Positions 46,482 through 56,759 of a stretch of DNA of 64,000 nt are shown here, in pieces. This DNA comes from Tetmemena sp. SeJ-2015 (lineage: Eukaryota; Ciliophora; Spirotrichea; Sporadotrichida; Oxytrichidae): NCBI GenBank assembly GCA_027382625.1, contig JAJKFJ010022341.1:122379-186378 (forward strand), in the 5' to 3' direction. Position numbers and translations under genes: made by a program. The notes below the pieces were generated by a model. The model was not told the origin of the DNA. It ran no database searches and worked only from the letters and a program-made list of their open reading frames with translations. Every line of letters begins with the position of its first letter. Positions within the stretch are counted from its first letter, which is position 1.

Positions 46482-47060
46482 TTAAAACGTGTACTGCACA
46501 CCAACTGAGAAATTATTAACTGTATTTTTTTCGTCACCGATTTTTACACGGCGTGACTCAAACTCACCACGCAATGCGATTTCTTTGCTGACTTTATAAG
46601 TCAAACCTAAACCAGCAACAGGCTGTGTTGATTTCGTGTCTTCAGAGAATGAAAACGCTGATGGAACATTCGCTTTTGTATCAACGGAAACACGCGCAAC
46701 ACCCAATTTCGCAAAGCCACCAAATTGCTCAGTAAAGTCATGCTTGAGCACACCAGCCAATTCAAAACCTGTACCCTTCGCTTCTGCTGATGCATTAACT
46801 GCACCAATCGCGGCATTTGCCTTTACTTTACCTAAGGAGAAGTAACTTGCTTCTACTGCAAAGTTTTTATCGATGTTATAACCACCAATCAATTTGTATG
46901 AATTCGTTGTCTTATCGCAGCTCACACCAGATTGATTGCAATCGACATTCCATTTAGATTGTCCAACTGTACCGCCAACATAAACTTGTGCAGAAGCGGA
47001 AGCGCCGATACCCAAACCAGCAACCAACAACAGGGACACAAACAAATTTTTCTTCAACAT
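46482..47060 (-). CDS. Outer-membrane beta-barrel protein (OmpA-like/OmpW-like small porin)
   Basis: This is a 192-residue protein with a signal peptide (residues 1-25, ending SASAQ). It has alternating beta-strands (QVYVGGTVGQSKWNVDC, KLIGGYNIDKNFAVEASYF) and the terminal FSVGVQYTF, an outer-membrane insertion signal ending in Phe. Two Cys (CNQSGVSC) probably form a disulfide in an extracellular loop. Eight strands are likely. Confidence 0.88.
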   Translation of the reverse strand: MLKKNLFVSLLLVAGLGIGASASAQVYVGGTVGQSKWNVDCNQSGVSCDKTTNSYKLIGGYNIDKNFAVEASYFSLGKVKANAAIGAVNASAEAKGTGFELAGVLKHDFTEQFGGFAKLGVARVSVDTKANVPSAFSFSEDTKSTQPVAGLGLTYKVSKEIALRGEFESRRVKIGDEKNTVNNFSVGVQYTF

Positions 47061-47290
47061 ATGAACCTCTATTAAAAGTAATCAAAACCAGCTGCTTCAA
47101 TGTATGCATTGCTTTTCATCGCTGTGCACAACATGGAGGCGAGTCTAGTGTTGACGTCAAAGAATTCGAAATTTGTTTTACTAAGTCGTCTTGCATAAAC
47201 TAAGTGGTATCGCGATACAGTACCTCTCGCAAAAAAGCACCCATCAATTTTCGTACCAAGGGATCGCCAGCAGACATCAAATAAACAAAA

Positions 47291-47325
47291 GGCTACATAA
47301 AATCTTGATGTGATTCTATGTAGCC
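47291..47325. terminator. Terminator of the amino-acid oxidase operon
   Basis: GGCTACATAAAATC (47291-47304) pairs with GATTCTATGTAGCC (47312-47325), one mismatch. The A-rich sequence before it gives a T tract on the minus strand, 23 bases after the oxidase stop. Confidence 0.75.
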
Positions 47326-47347
47326 AAATCAGCTCTACAATCCAACT

Positions 47348-49360
47348 TTACTTCGCTGAACAGATAAACGGATACTCACGATTATCAATAATTGGCTCGA
47401 TACCAAAGAAATCATTCAGCACTGACTCTGCAGTGCAGTAAGCTCCCTCCACCCACGCTTGATCATTCGAATACGCTTCACCAACAATGAAAATATTCAC
47501 ATCGGTTTTTTCCATCAATTGCGAAGGCTTACGAATTTTTTGTTGCACATCACCGATATTGAAATGCGACGCCCATGCATGGTAGCCAGCATTAAAAGGT
47601 GGCAACGACCAATCCATATAGGCAGCTTCAACTGGTGCTGGCACCATGCTGTAATCTGAATTAGGGCCAAAATGAATTTCGGCTAATTGTTTGCGCAACA
47701 TTTTCACCATGCGTGCAGGAACCTTTTTCGGTCCCTGCAAGGTCTGTACATTTTCATTCGTAGGAATATGTTGTTCCTGATCTGGCTCTAGTTCCATCTC
47801 TTTCCAAAATGTCGTATAGACTTCATCGTCATAGCTGGCTAGCAAGCCATAGATCGGTTTGGCTTTCGTATCGCTGGCGTTGTTGCCAAAATACACGACT
47901 TGGCGAATTGGCGTGTCCGTCACGCTCGGACCTATCGTGTTATTCAAAGTAACTTGTAGCAAAGCGTTTTCATGTTTAAGACTTAATCGCTCTTGTGTGA
48001 TCGCTTCCACTGCACTGATCAAGTCTGCAGAACTCGCGTAAGGGATACCAACTAAACTGCTTAATGCTTTTAAAGTTGTCTTCGACCAACCCATAGACTT
48101 TAATTGCACGACTGCGCGTTGCGTTACCTCGTAGCCTGTTAATTGCGGCATATAAGTCGGTGGGTTTTCTGCGTCCGCAGTCCACCATGGCGTGTCAAAG
48201 AACATCCCAACTTTGTAAGATGGTTGCATGATGGCGGCTTCTAAATACAACTGTACTTTGCGATGATTGAGAACATCAGTCACGCCTGTGTCCGCATCAA
48301 AACGAGAACCCTGCGCCACCTGCTCAATCGCATGGCGCGGCATCGCTAACCACGCAGCATCGGTAGTTTTGGTGCCGGCTTTCTTCCACGGATTTTCACG
48401 TGTTGCGTAGCTGTAGTGAATGGCTTTATCTTTGGCGACGATAGATTGCAGGCGCGTATTCGGTTGATAGTTGAAGATCACACCCTGCGCTTTAGCGAGC
48501 TTGACGACTTGCTCGAACAAGGCGTTAAACATCCCTGAATAACCGATGTTGATCGTCTTATATTGATTACCGGGGGTAAATTCATTATTCGCTTGAAATG
48601 CGTAAGCAGAATTCCAATTGATCACATTAGAGCTATAGCCATTGCCATCCGCAGCATAGTTATAGCCTTCGCTACCTAATTGGTCGTACATCAAATTCCA
48701 GTAACCAATGTCTTTTAATTTATCGCCTTTTTGATAGACAGAAACATCCCCGGTTTCCACCTTAATCACGCCGTCACGATAAAAAGTATCCCATTGACGA
48801 CGCGTCAGATTTTTATTCACCGATAACTTTTCTAAGGTCGAGAATCCATTGTCTGGCGCGCCATCTGCACCGTAATGATCAACATGATAAGGCGCAGAAT
48901 TTTGCGAAGTAATTTGGTTTAGAAAAAAGTTCTTACTGCGCAAATAGTAAAGAGGATTCGTCGATTCATTAAATGGCACAGAATACTTATCGAGCCCTAG
49001 TTGCTTGATGACCGTCGTGACAACTCGATGGCCGGGTGCAGTGCCGTTGTTCGCATCTTTTGCATTCATATCCCAATCGGAATAACGCATGCCGCCGAGC
49101 TCTAAGTAGGACTGCGATTGATCATTTTTGTAGTGCCATGTACAGATACGCGCACCCGCAACACGGGTACCCGGATAGGTTTTAGAAAAATCGTAGCGAC
49201 CCCAATCGTAGAGCTCTAGGGTATCGCCTTTCGCGAGTTTTTTACTCTTATCTTTACTGTTTTTGACCTCACCATTAAGTAAGCGCCATGCGGTATATAA
49301 ACCGGCAGCACCAGCACCAAAAATAGAATAGGTCTTTGCATTTGAATTTGAATTTGCCAT
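47348..49360 (-). CDS. FAD-dependent L-amino acid oxidase/monooxygenase (flavin amine oxidase family)
   Basis: This is a 670-residue flavoenzyme. An FAD-binding Rossmann motif FGAGAAGLYTAWRLL lies at about residues 14-28. The ARICTWHYKNDQ, LGGMRYSDWD and C-terminal VGEAYSNDQAWVEGAYCTAES motifs (about 630-650) are characteristic of amine oxidases of the L-amino acid oxidase/monooxygenase branch. It is longer than IaaM-type enzymes and near the length of phenylalanine monooxygenase-type oxidases. There is no signal peptide. Substrate is unknown; a partner 2-keto-acid decarboxylase gene lies 59 bases upstream in the same operon. Confidence 0.75.
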   Translation of the reverse strand: MANSNSNAKTYSIFGAGAAGLYTAWRLLNGEVKNSKDKSKKLAKGDTLELYDWGRYDFSKTYPGTRVAGARICTWHYKNDQSQSYLELGGMRYSDWDMNAKDANNGTAPGHRVVTTVIKQLGLDKYSVPFNESTNPLYYLRSKNFFLNQITSQNSAPYHVDHYGADGAPDNGFSTLEKLSVNKNLTRRQWDTFYRDGVIKVETGDVSVYQKGDKLKDIGYWNLMYDQLGSEGYNYAADGNGYSSNVINWNSAYAFQANNEFTPGNQYKTINIGYSGMFNALFEQVVKLAKAQGVIFNYQPNTRLQSIVAKDKAIHYSYATRENPWKKAGTKTTDAAWLAMPRHAIEQVAQGSRFDADTGVTDVLNHRKVQLYLEAAIMQPSYKVGMFFDTPWWTADAENPPTYMPQLTGYEVTQRAVVQLKSMGWSKTTLKALSSLVGIPYASSADLISAVEAITQERLSLKHENALLQVTLNNTIGPSVTDTPIRQVVYFGNNASDTKAKPIYGLLASYDDEVYTTFWKEMELEPDQEQHIPTNENVQTLQGPKKVPARMVKMLRKQLAEIHFGPNSDYSMVPAPVEAAYMDWSLPPFNAGYHAWASHFNIGDVQQKIRKPSQLMEKTDVNIFIVGEAYSNDQAWVEGAYCTAESVLNDFFGIEPIIDNREYPFICSAK

Positions 49361-49419
49361 GGAAGTCTCCGAATAAATAATTGAAATAATTAACTACTTG
49401 CTGATGACTAAATGCCTGC

Positions 49420-51147
49420 CTACACCGGTAAAGTTTCGTTGCCCAAACGCGCCATCTGCTGTGGCAAATCCTTCTCTGGAATACAAACTTCCACCAAGAC
49501 TGGCTGCGATTTGATTTTCTTAATCAGTGGTAAAACACGCTTCAACTCCTCTACCGTCTCGACTTTAAATCCCTTAGCGCCGAAGGCCTGCGCCAATGCG
49601 ATGTAATCCCATTTTGGCAAAATGTCGAAACTGTCAAATTTGTGCTGTGGGCCCGCCTCAAAGGCCGTAATATCTACATATACTTGCTCTATCGCATACA
49701 CGCCGTTGCTCATAACAAAAATCACTGAGTTCAAATTATTTCGTGCCAAAGTGGATAAAGATTGGCAGACCATCATAAAGCCACCATCACCTGCTATCGT
49801 GAATGCCCGTTTGCCACTACCTAGTTGTGCGCCAGAGGCGGCGCCAGTTTCAAATCCTATGCATTGCCAAGCAGCAGAACTGATATAGCTGCCTTGTTTC
49901 ATACCAATCGCATTGCTGGCGACATACATCGCACTACTCACGCCATATACCATGACGATGTCATCCATCATCTTTTGGTCATGCAGGAACTTCATGGTGT
50001 GTTGGAAGAAGCGGTTGTAGGTGATAACCTCAGGTTTGTCTTTCCAACGTGCTTCCGAGTTTGATAACCACGGTTCGGGATACACTGGTTTGGCTGGAGC
50101 CTGTAGTTTTAACGGGTAGCACTTAGATTTTTGAAAACGCTTCAAGAGCGCTTCCATAAAATCTTGCATGAACACATTTTCGTATTGGAAGTAGCCGACC
50201 CGCATTTGCCCAATAGAACTTTGTATCATTTGTGGATATTTGTTTTCCATCAGCCACAAATAGTCATCCGTCAAAATCGTGCCAAGTGAAATGATGCAGT
50301 CAGCTTGTTCGACCGTCGTGATCACACTAGCAATAGAAGCTTGATCTGCATACGTTCCGATGAACTGATCGCCTACTTCATCAACCACCGTTTTCCCCAA
50401 GGTCGTCGTGGTATAGAGCATGCCACTGGCGTCGATGATCTTTAGTAGCAATTTGCTGAGTCCAAAACGCAGAACTTCTACGCCAGCAAAAATCAGTGGT
50501 TTTTTCGCGGCAGTGATTTGCGACCAAGCCAATTCGACAGCGTTTTCTAAAGCGAGTTTTTCACTTGTTAGCCGTGCTGCTTTCAAGGGCGTGGACGATG
50601 GACGTGAACAAGCTTCACCCCAAACTTCCTTATAACAAGCGATATACACAGGACGACGATGTGTGAGTGCAGCGATTAATAAGGCATCAATTTTTTCGGC
50701 TGCACCCACCGAGGTGCTCAAAGTTTCTGCTGCAACGGTCACGTTCTTGAACACATTCTGATCAGCATCTAAATTGCCAGTCGAATGGTGAAAAATCATT
50801 CCGTACATATCGGTCTGATTGCGCATATCAGAACCTGGGCAAGCGCTGATCACGACGATAGGGCTGTGTTCAACATATGCACCAGCAACCGCATTTAAGG
50901 CACTGAAGGTACTGACACCATATTGCAGGGAAACCGCAGCAAGACCACGCGTACGCGCATAAGCATCAGCGGCATAAGTCGCATCCAATTCATTGATCGC
51001 GCCTATCGTGTTGACGCCATCGAAATTTTCTAAAGCTTGAGTAAAATGTTTAACGTAATCACCAGGAATTTGAAACACATCGGTGACATTCAGCTGCAGT
51101 AGGCGAGTTAGCAGATAATCCGCTACGGTAAATGATTGAGAACGCAT
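49420..51147 (-). CDS. Thiamine-diphosphate 2-keto-acid decarboxylase (indole/phenylpyruvate decarboxylase type)
   Basis: This is a 575-residue TPP-dependent decarboxylase. The conserved cofactor-activating Glu is in AINELDATYAADAYAR near residue 53. The active-site His pair is in FHHSTG near residue 113. The TPP-binding motif is GDGGFMMVCQ...NNLNSVIFVMSNGVY near 456-490. The length and FQIPGDY start fit the pyruvate/indolepyruvate decarboxylase family. With the downstream oxidase it could convert an aromatic or branched amino acid to an aldehyde; the exact substrate cannot be read from the sequence. Confidence 0.85.
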   Translation of the reverse strand: MRSQSFTVADYLLTRLLQLNVTDVFQIPGDYVKHFTQALENFDGVNTIGAINELDATYAADAYARTRGLAAVSLQYGVSTFSALNAVAGAYVEHSPIVVISACPGSDMRNQTDMYGMIFHHSTGNLDADQNVFKNVTVAAETLSTSVGAAEKIDALLIAALTHRRPVYIACYKEVWGEACSRPSSTPLKAARLTSEKLALENAVELAWSQITAAKKPLIFAGVEVLRFGLSKLLLKIIDASGMLYTTTTLGKTVVDEVGDQFIGTYADQASIASVITTVEQADCIISLGTILTDDYLWLMENKYPQMIQSSIGQMRVGYFQYENVFMQDFMEALLKRFQKSKCYPLKLQAPAKPVYPEPWLSNSEARWKDKPEVITYNRFFQHTMKFLHDQKMMDDIVMVYGVSSAMYVASNAIGMKQGSYISSAAWQCIGFETGAASGAQLGSGKRAFTIAGDGGFMMVCQSLSTLARNNLNSVIFVMSNGVYAIEQVYVDITAFEAGPQHKFDSFDILPKWDYIALAQAFGAKGFKVETVEELKRVLPLIKKIKSQPVLVEVCIPEKDLPQQMARLGNETLPV

Positions 51148-51465
51148 GAGATATCTTCCTTGTAATTAATTAACTGGGCGATCTCAAGCTTACAAATCAT
51201 GGTCAATAAAAATCAACGCAAGCATGTTGACAATCGCAAGTTCAACGACAGCAAATTACATGCCAGTTAATAAATCATCTTTGAAAATATCGTTTTTAAA
51301 GAGCGGAACTTCGCCCTACTCTACAGAAGAATACGAATTACGCGGCAAGCGATTCTAGATCAACTATTTCAACCATGTAGCGTGTTACAAGCGAATACCG
51401 ACTGAGCAATTTGACGTGTTAATGATTCGCTTACACGCTAATACCCCCTGATACACGCTAAAATA

Positions 51466-51503
51466 AAAAGGCACAGACAGAGTTTCCTCTTTCTGTGCCT
51501 TTT
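51466..51503. terminator. Terminator of fbp
   Basis: AAAAGGCACAGACAGAG pairs with CTCTTTCTGTGCCTTTT (one mismatch), loop TTTC. A and T runs flank it, and it lies 56 bases after the fbp stop. The other part of 51148-51558 holds the promoter region of the decarboxylase operon; nothing else is evident. Confidence 0.88.
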
Positions 51504-51558
51504 AAATTTAAACAGCCGAATCTAGTCCCTACTTGAAGACCTTGTGGCTAAGTCTAGC

Positions 51559-52563
51559 TTATCCTTCTAAATGATAACGTGTAATCAAATCCACTTCATT
51601 TTTAGAGCCTAAGAATACCGGGACTCGTTGATGTAATGCAGTTGGTTGAATATCAAGCATACGTTGCTTACCATCGGTTGACGCACCGCCTGCTTGCTCG
51701 ACGATCATCGACATAGGATTGGCTTCATACATCAAACGCAGTTTGCCAGCCTTATCCGGTTCACGCTTATCAGCCGGATACATAAAGATACCGCCACGAT
51801 GCAAGATACGATGCACGTCAGCCACCATCGATGCGATCCAGCGCATATTGTAGTTTTTATTCAGTGGACCAGTTTTACCCGCCAACATTTCGTCGACATA
51901 ACGTGTTACTGGGGGATACCAGTGACGTACATTCGACATATTGATTGCAAATTCTTGCGTATCCACCGGAATTTGAATATTACGTTCAGTCAGTACCCAA
52001 GCCCCCATTTCACGATCTAAGGTAAAGCAATTCACGCCATTACCGGTCGTGAAAATCAACATCGTTTGCGGGCCATAAATGGCATAACCTGCTGCAACTT
52101 GTTGGCTACCTTTTTGCAAGAAATCTTGTTCTGTTGGCGCGCCCATGCCTTCTGGCGCTTTCAGCACAGAGAAGATAGTACCAATCGAGACATTCACATC
52201 GATATTGCTAGAGCCATCAAGTGGATCGAACAAGAGCATGTATTCGCCTTGTGGATAGCGGTTGGGGATTGGATGGATAGTTTCCATTTCTTCCGATGCC
52301 ATCGCCGCCAAATGACCGCCCCACTCGTTCGCTTCTAACAAAATCTCATTGGATAAAATATCCAGTTTCTTTTGCACTTCACCTTGTACATTTTCTGAAT
52401 GCGCTGTTCCTAACACCTCGCCCAATGCACCTTTACCAACCGCATGACTAATGGTTTTGCAAGCACGTGCGACAACCTCGATTAATAGGCGTAATTCTGC
52501 AGGAATATTATTATTGAGCCTTTGCTCTTCGACCAGAAAACGGGTTAGACTAATGCGTTTCAT
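51559..52563 (-). CDS. fbp: Fructose-1,6-bisphosphatase class 1
   Basis: This is a 334-residue gluconeogenic enzyme that removes the 1-phosphate of fructose 1,6-bisphosphate. The metal-binding motif [21 protein letters not shown] lies near residues 111-131. SEEMETI (metal Glu), [20 protein letters not shown] [15 protein letters not shown], and [18 protein letters not shown] near 270-290 are the standard class 1 blocks. Adjacency to pepN is usual in betaproteobacteria. The start [10 protein letters not shown] is family-typical. Confidence 0.97.
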   Translation of the reverse strand: MKRISLTRFLVEEQRLNNNIPAELRLLIEVVARACKTISHAVGKGALGEVLGTAHSENVQGEVQKKLDILSNEILLEANEWGGHLAAMASEEMETIHPIPNRYPQGEYMLLFDPLDGSSNIDVNVSIGTIFSVLKAPEGMGAPTEQDFLQKGSQQVAAGYAIYGPQTMLIFTTGNGVNCFTLDREMGAWVLTERNIQIPVDTQEFAINMSNVRHWYPPVTRYVDEMLAGKTGPLNKNYNMRWIASMVADVHRILHRGGIFMYPADKREPDKAGKLRLMYEANPMSMIVEQAGGASTDGKQRMLDIQPTALHQRVPVFLGSKNEVDLITRYHLEG

Positions 52564-52671
52564 ATTGTTCCTTCTTTAAAATAAATCTTACAAAAATATG
52601 CTGTACAAAATTCGCTCTGGCAATATCAATCACGCCTATCGTAGAGATCGACCATCGAGACCTACTATTTC

Positions 52672-52740
52672 GTAGGGCGGGTACAACCCGCATCGCTCAG
52701 GCGCTCAATGGTCTAACGGCGCGAGTTGTACCCGCTCTAC
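52672..52740. repeat. 69-base inverted repeat (REP/MITE-like)
   Basis: GTAGGGCGGGTACAACCCGC (52672-52691) and GCGAGTTGTACCCGCTCTAC (52721-52740) pair over 20 bases with two mismatches. It is located between pepN and fbp, 30 bases downstream of the pepN stop. GC-rich hairpins with this kind of sequence are common as dispersed repeats in proteobacteria. It may also terminate pepN. Confidence 0.65.
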
Positions 52741-52769
52741 ATTTACGACATTGGTGACATCTCCGAACA

Positions 52770-55460
52770 TTATGCCGCCAGAGCTTTCGTTACCACTTCT
52801 AAGACATCCTTCGATAAATTCTTCGTCGCTGCTACTTTTTGCAAAGCCGCTTTCATCAATACTTGATTAGCTTTGGGATACTTCGTCCATCGATCCATAC
52901 TGCGCGACAAACGCGCCGCAACTTGTGGATTGAGCTTATTCAAGGCAATGACGCACTCAGCCCATAAGACATAACCACTACCGTCAGCCGCATGGAAGCG
53001 TGCGGGGTTGGCATTACAGAAAGCGAAAATCAAACTCCGTGCACGATTAGGATTACTCATGCTATAAGCCTTGTGTTGCATCAAAGCACGTACTTGCTCA
53101 ACATCTGTTGTCGGCGCCGTCGCTTGCAACGTGAACCATTTATCGATCACCAAGGCTTCGCTTTCAAACTCTTTATAGAAGTGTGCTAACACTTGCTTGC
53201 GTATCTTGCTGTACGCTTTATCCAACGCGGAAGAACAATGCAGCATCGCGTTCAAAGCCGCGATACGGTCAGTCATGTTTTCTGCTTCTTGATACTGGGT
53301 ATGCGCCAAAGTATAGGTAGCTGTGTCTGGCCACTCGACTAAATACGCTAAAGCGCAATTTTTCAACGCACGCTTGCCCGCAGATTGTGCATCGGGGCTG
53401 TATTTTCCTGGCGTCAAATTATCTTGATAGGCTTGCAGCAAATCTGCCTTCAAATGCTGTGCCAACGTCGCACGCACAAATTGACGTGCGGTATGAATAC
53501 TATGCGGATCAGCCGTCGTCATTTCTTCGGCAATCATGACTTCAGACGGTAAGGTCAACACCAATTCACGGAAGGCAGGATCAAGATGTTGATCGTTTAA
53601 AGTCTTACGCAATGCTTGGATGAACAAATCATCCAGACTCAATATCTCACCCTTTTGTACCGCACTCACCAAGTTTAACAAACGGCGCATTGCCAATCGT
53701 TGTCCTGCTTCCCAGCGACAAAATGGATCGCTATCATGCGCCAACAAATGTGCGAGCTGTGCATCGCTATATTCAAATTCCAAGATTACCGGCGCAGAAA
53801 AATTACGCAGGATCGATGGCGTGACTTCACAATCAATATTGGTGAACACAAAGCTTTGCTGCGCTTCTTTTAATTCCAAAATCTTGGTCGTAGTAATCGC
53901 AGATTCACCTTGCAATTGCAGAGGAATATCATTTCCTTTTGCGTCAATCAAACCGACGGCGATAGGAATATGGAAGGGTAATTTCTTCGCTTGTCCAGCA
54001 GTTTTAGGACAAGATTGACTCAAGTTCAAAGTATACCTTTTTGCATTGGCGTCGTAGCTGGCATGAGCCTGCACACGTGGCGTACCAGCTTGGCTATACC
54101 AACATTCGAATTGGGTGAGATCACGGCCATTCGCATCCGCCATCGCCGCGCGGAAATCATCGCAAGTCACCGCTTGTCCGTCATGGCGCTGGAAGTACAA
54201 ATCCATCCCTTTGCGGAAGCCTTCGTGACCCAGCAAGGTGTAATACATGCGCACGACTTCTGAGCCTTTTTCGTACACAGTCACGGTGTAGAAATTATTG
54301 ATCTCTACGAACGAGTCAGGACGCACAGGATGTGCCATCGGACCTGCATCTTCAGGGAATTGCAATTGACGTAGTACACGGACATCCTCAATGCGTTTGA
54401 CCGCACGCCCGGTCTCGTTTCCAACCAGATCACCAGAAAATTCTTGATCGCGGAAAACGGTCAATCCTTCTTTCAAAGACAATTGAAACCAGTCGCGACA
54501 CGTGACGCGATTACCCGTCCAATTGTGAAAATACTCATGGCCAACAACCGATTCAATACCCGCATAATCCGTGTCGGTCGCCACGCGAGAATTCGCTAGC
54601 ACGTACTTGGTGTTAAAAATATTCAAACCCTTGTTTTCCATCGCACCCATATTGAAATCGCTGGTTGCGACGATCATAAAGCGATCGAGATCAAGTTCCA
54701 AACCAAAACGCTCTTCATCCCAACGTATGCTGTTTTTCAATGAATCCATCGCGTGTTGGGTCTTATCGAGATTGCCTTCTTCTACCCACACTTGCAGCAA
54801 AACTTTACGGCCGGATTTGAGCTTATATTTTTCTTCTTGGCACACCAACTTACCAGCGACTAAGGCAAATAAATAAGACGGCTTTTTAAATGGATCTTCC
54901 CACTTCGCATAATGTCGACCATCACCAAGATCACCTTGCTCTATCAAATTTCCGTTAGAAAGGAGCACTGGATACAATTTTTTATCACCGCGTAACATGA
55001 CGGTATAACTCGCCATTACATCAGGGCGATCAGGGAAATACGTAATCTTACGGAAGCCTTCGGCTTCGCATTGGGTGAAGAAATTACCATTAGAAACGTA
55101 TAAACCCGACATTGTGGTGTTTTTGTCGGCGGCAATCGCGGTTTCGATTTCCAGCGTCACCTGATCCGGCGCATTGCTGATCACTAGACGTTCTTTACTC
55201 AAGCTGTATGCGGACTTCTTCAAATTGGCACCATTCATGCGCAATTGCAGCAGCTTGATATCTTCACCAAACAAGACCAAATCTTTTTCCGCGCTATCAT
55301 GATTGCGCCGCATCGTGATACGGGTGGCAACATGGGTGCGTTGTGGGTGTAAGTCAAAGCCCATTTCTACGGTATCGACCCAAAAACCGGGAGCAACGTA
55401 GTCTTTACGATAAATCGTGACGGGAGTATCAATATTCATGTCCTGCGCTGGTTTTCGCAT
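52770..55460 (-). CDS. pepN: Aminopeptidase N (M1 family)
   Basis: This is a zinc aminopeptidase of about 896 residues. The GAMEN substrate-binding motif (MGAMENKGLNIFN) and the zinc motif HEYFHNWTGNRVT followed by LKEGLTVFRDQEF are complete. The DUF3458 Ig-like domain and the helical C-terminal domain complete a PepN of normal length. The frame is open to 55487, but the ATG at 55460 has GGGTGA about 5 bases upstream and I prefer it; an ATG at 55439 (MNIDTPV) is another option. It cleaves N-terminal residues in the cytosol. Confidence 0.95.
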   Translation of the reverse strand: MRKPAQDMNIDTPVTIYRKDYVAPGFWVDTVEMGFDLHPQRTHVATRITMRRNHDSAEKDLVLFGEDIKLLQLRMNGANLKKSAYSLSKERLVISNAPDQVTLEIETAIAADKNTTMSGLYVSNGNFFTQCEAEGFRKITYFPDRPDVMASYTVMLRGDKKLYPVLLSNGNLIEQGDLGDGRHYAKWEDPFKKPSYLFALVAGKLVCQEEKYKLKSGRKVLLQVWVEEGNLDKTQHAMDSLKNSIRWDEERFGLELDLDRFMIVATSDFNMGAMENKGLNIFNTKYVLANSRVATDTDYAGIESVVGHEYFHNWTGNRVTCRDWFQLSLKEGLTVFRDQEFSGDLVGNETGRAVKRIEDVRVLRQLQFPEDAGPMAHPVRPDSFVEINNFYTVTVYEKGSEVVRMYYTLLGHEGFRKGMDLYFQRHDGQAVTCDDFRAAMADANGRDLTQFECWYSQAGTPRVQAHASYDANAKRYTLNLSQSCPKTAGQAKKLPFHIPIAVGLIDAKGNDIPLQLQGESAITTTKILELKEAQQSFVFTNIDCEVTPSILRNFSAPVILEFEYSDAQLAHLLAHDSDPFCRWEAGQRLAMRRLLNLVSAVQKGEILSLDDLFIQALRKTLNDQHLDPAFRELVLTLPSEVMIAEEMTTADPHSIHTARQFVRATLAQHLKADLLQAYQDNLTPGKYSPDAQSAGKRALKNCALAYLVEWPDTATYTLAHTQYQEAENMTDRIAALNAMLHCSSALDKAYSKIRKQVLAHFYKEFESEALVIDKWFTLQATAPTTDVEQVRALMQHKAYSMSNPNRARSLIFAFCNANPARFHAADGSGYVLWAECVIALNKLNPQVAARLSRSMDRWTKYPKANQVLMKAALQKVAATKNLSKDVLEVVTKALAA

Positions 55461-55903
55461 AAATTTCACCCAAATGAATAAAAACAACTGTCGAAAGTGG
55501 TGTTATTCGGCAGAAAAAATTGGAAGCTCATATTTTACCAAGCACAGACGCTGGAAGGCTGCAAATCTCAACAATTGCGGTGAGATAATCGTCAAAAGGC
55601 AATCAAAGCAAGATGAAGTGGGGGCAAAATCAAGAAATTAGGCAAAAATCCACCACAAGCAGAAAAATATTGTTACTAAACTCGACTCGTTCACGTTCAT
55701 TCCTTATTCACTACCGATTAAGTTCAAGATAAGTTTTTTTAAAGTGGTATGCAAACCGTTTCAAGCAAATCAATAATATCGACGTTGAACCATGACACCA
55801 ACTTTCGTGACTTTATAGATCATGTTAGAGTCACAACAATCGATGCAATTCACTTTGTTTTATGTAGTTCTAGTATCATCCAGTAATACCGGAGGCAAAC
55901 ATC
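55461..55903. other. Intergenic region between pepN and the lipoprotein gene
   Basis: This stretch of about 440 bases is AT-rich and carries a GGAGG ribosome-binding site at its end. I see no gene, repeat or regulatory dyad in it. Confidence 0.5.
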
Positions 55904-56614
55904 ATGAAAAAATTTACAGCTAGCTTACTCATATTCAGTGCTTTTTTACTCACAGGATGCGCGAGCACTTTTACCAGTAATATCAAGACAGTTAATCAAC
56001 TACCCGAGGTATTACCGGAAAAATCCTACACCTTTGTTGAGCATGTCGAGCAAGCCAAAGAACCTGAATATTTACATGCGGCAGAAGATCTTAAAGCACG
56101 CTTGCAAGAATTAGGCTTTAACGAAGCTGCGGCTGAAAATGCCGCGCTAAAAGTTGGCTTACAATTGGTCTCGATTCCCGGCAATGTTCACGTCTCGTCC
56201 CTTTACGGACCATTGAGTTACATCGTTACACCTTCTGGCCTGGTGATTCCTATGGGTGGTTTTAATTCCTTCCCTATGTACTCTGGATTTTTGCGCTACC
56301 CTTACTATCCTATGCGCGTGCGCTCCGTGTTCTATCCACGTTATATTCGACCAATTTATTCACCTTGGGCATTTGGTCGTCTAAATGATCCATTTTATGG
56401 AGCGCAACTAGAAGCACGTCAATACTTCAACCATGGCATTGAGGTCAGTATTAATGATGCAAAAACAGGAAAATTATTGTATTCAGTTACCGCAAAAACA
56501 ACTCAGGCTGATGAAAATATTGATCCCTATATCGCGTTGCTGGTGGAGAGTGCTTTACGTGAATTTCCAAATAAAACCGGTGAAAGTAAAGTGGAAATTG
56601 AGTTAGAGAAATAG
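55904..56614 (+). CDS. Outer-membrane lipoprotein (DUF4136-like)
   Basis: This is a 236-residue lipoprotein with a lipobox LLTGCAS (lipidated Cys at about 19). A DUF4136-like domain follows, with the expected LPEKSYTFVEH and LKARLQELGF motifs near 35-75 and the terminal VEVSINDAKTGKLLYSVTAKT region near 183-205. A Tyr/Pro-rich middle (MYSGFLRYPYYPMRVRSVF) is of unknown use. GGAGG lies 7 bases before the ATG. DUF4136 proteins are envelope proteins of unknown function. Confidence 0.78.
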   Translation: MKKFTASLLIFSAFLLTGCASTFTSNIKTVNQLPEVLPEKSYTFVEHVEQAKEPEYLHAAEDLKARLQELGFNEAAAENAALKVGLQLVSIPGNVHVSSLYGPLSYIVTPSGLVIPMGGFNSFPMYSGFLRYPYYPMRVRSVFYPRYIRPIYSPWAFGRLNDPFYGAQLEARQYFNHGIEVSINDAKTGKLLYSVTAKTTQADENIDPYIALLVESALREFPNKTGESKVEIELEK

Positions 56615-56661
56615 ACCAGTTCCAACTTACCCAAATCTACCCACACACTCACCCCATCAAG

Positions 56662-56700
56662 AAAAATGCCCCGATACAACAAAGCATCGGGGCATTTTTT
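56662..56700. terminator. Bidirectional terminator
   Basis: AAAATGCCCCGAT (56663-56675) pairs with ATCGGGGCATTTT (56686-56698). A and T runs flank the stem. It serves both the lipoprotein gene and the convergent DUF1631 gene. Confidence 0.92.
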
Positions 56701-56759
56701 ATCGGGCGTGTTTTTTGTCTAACTTGCTGGTCTACAAAAGCAAAAAGTCAGCTTATTTT

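Noticed and set aside
47348..49360. Violacein or staurosporine-type tryptophan oxidase (VioA/RebO-like)
   Set aside because: The protein is much longer than VioA, and no vioB-E or other pigment genes accompany it.
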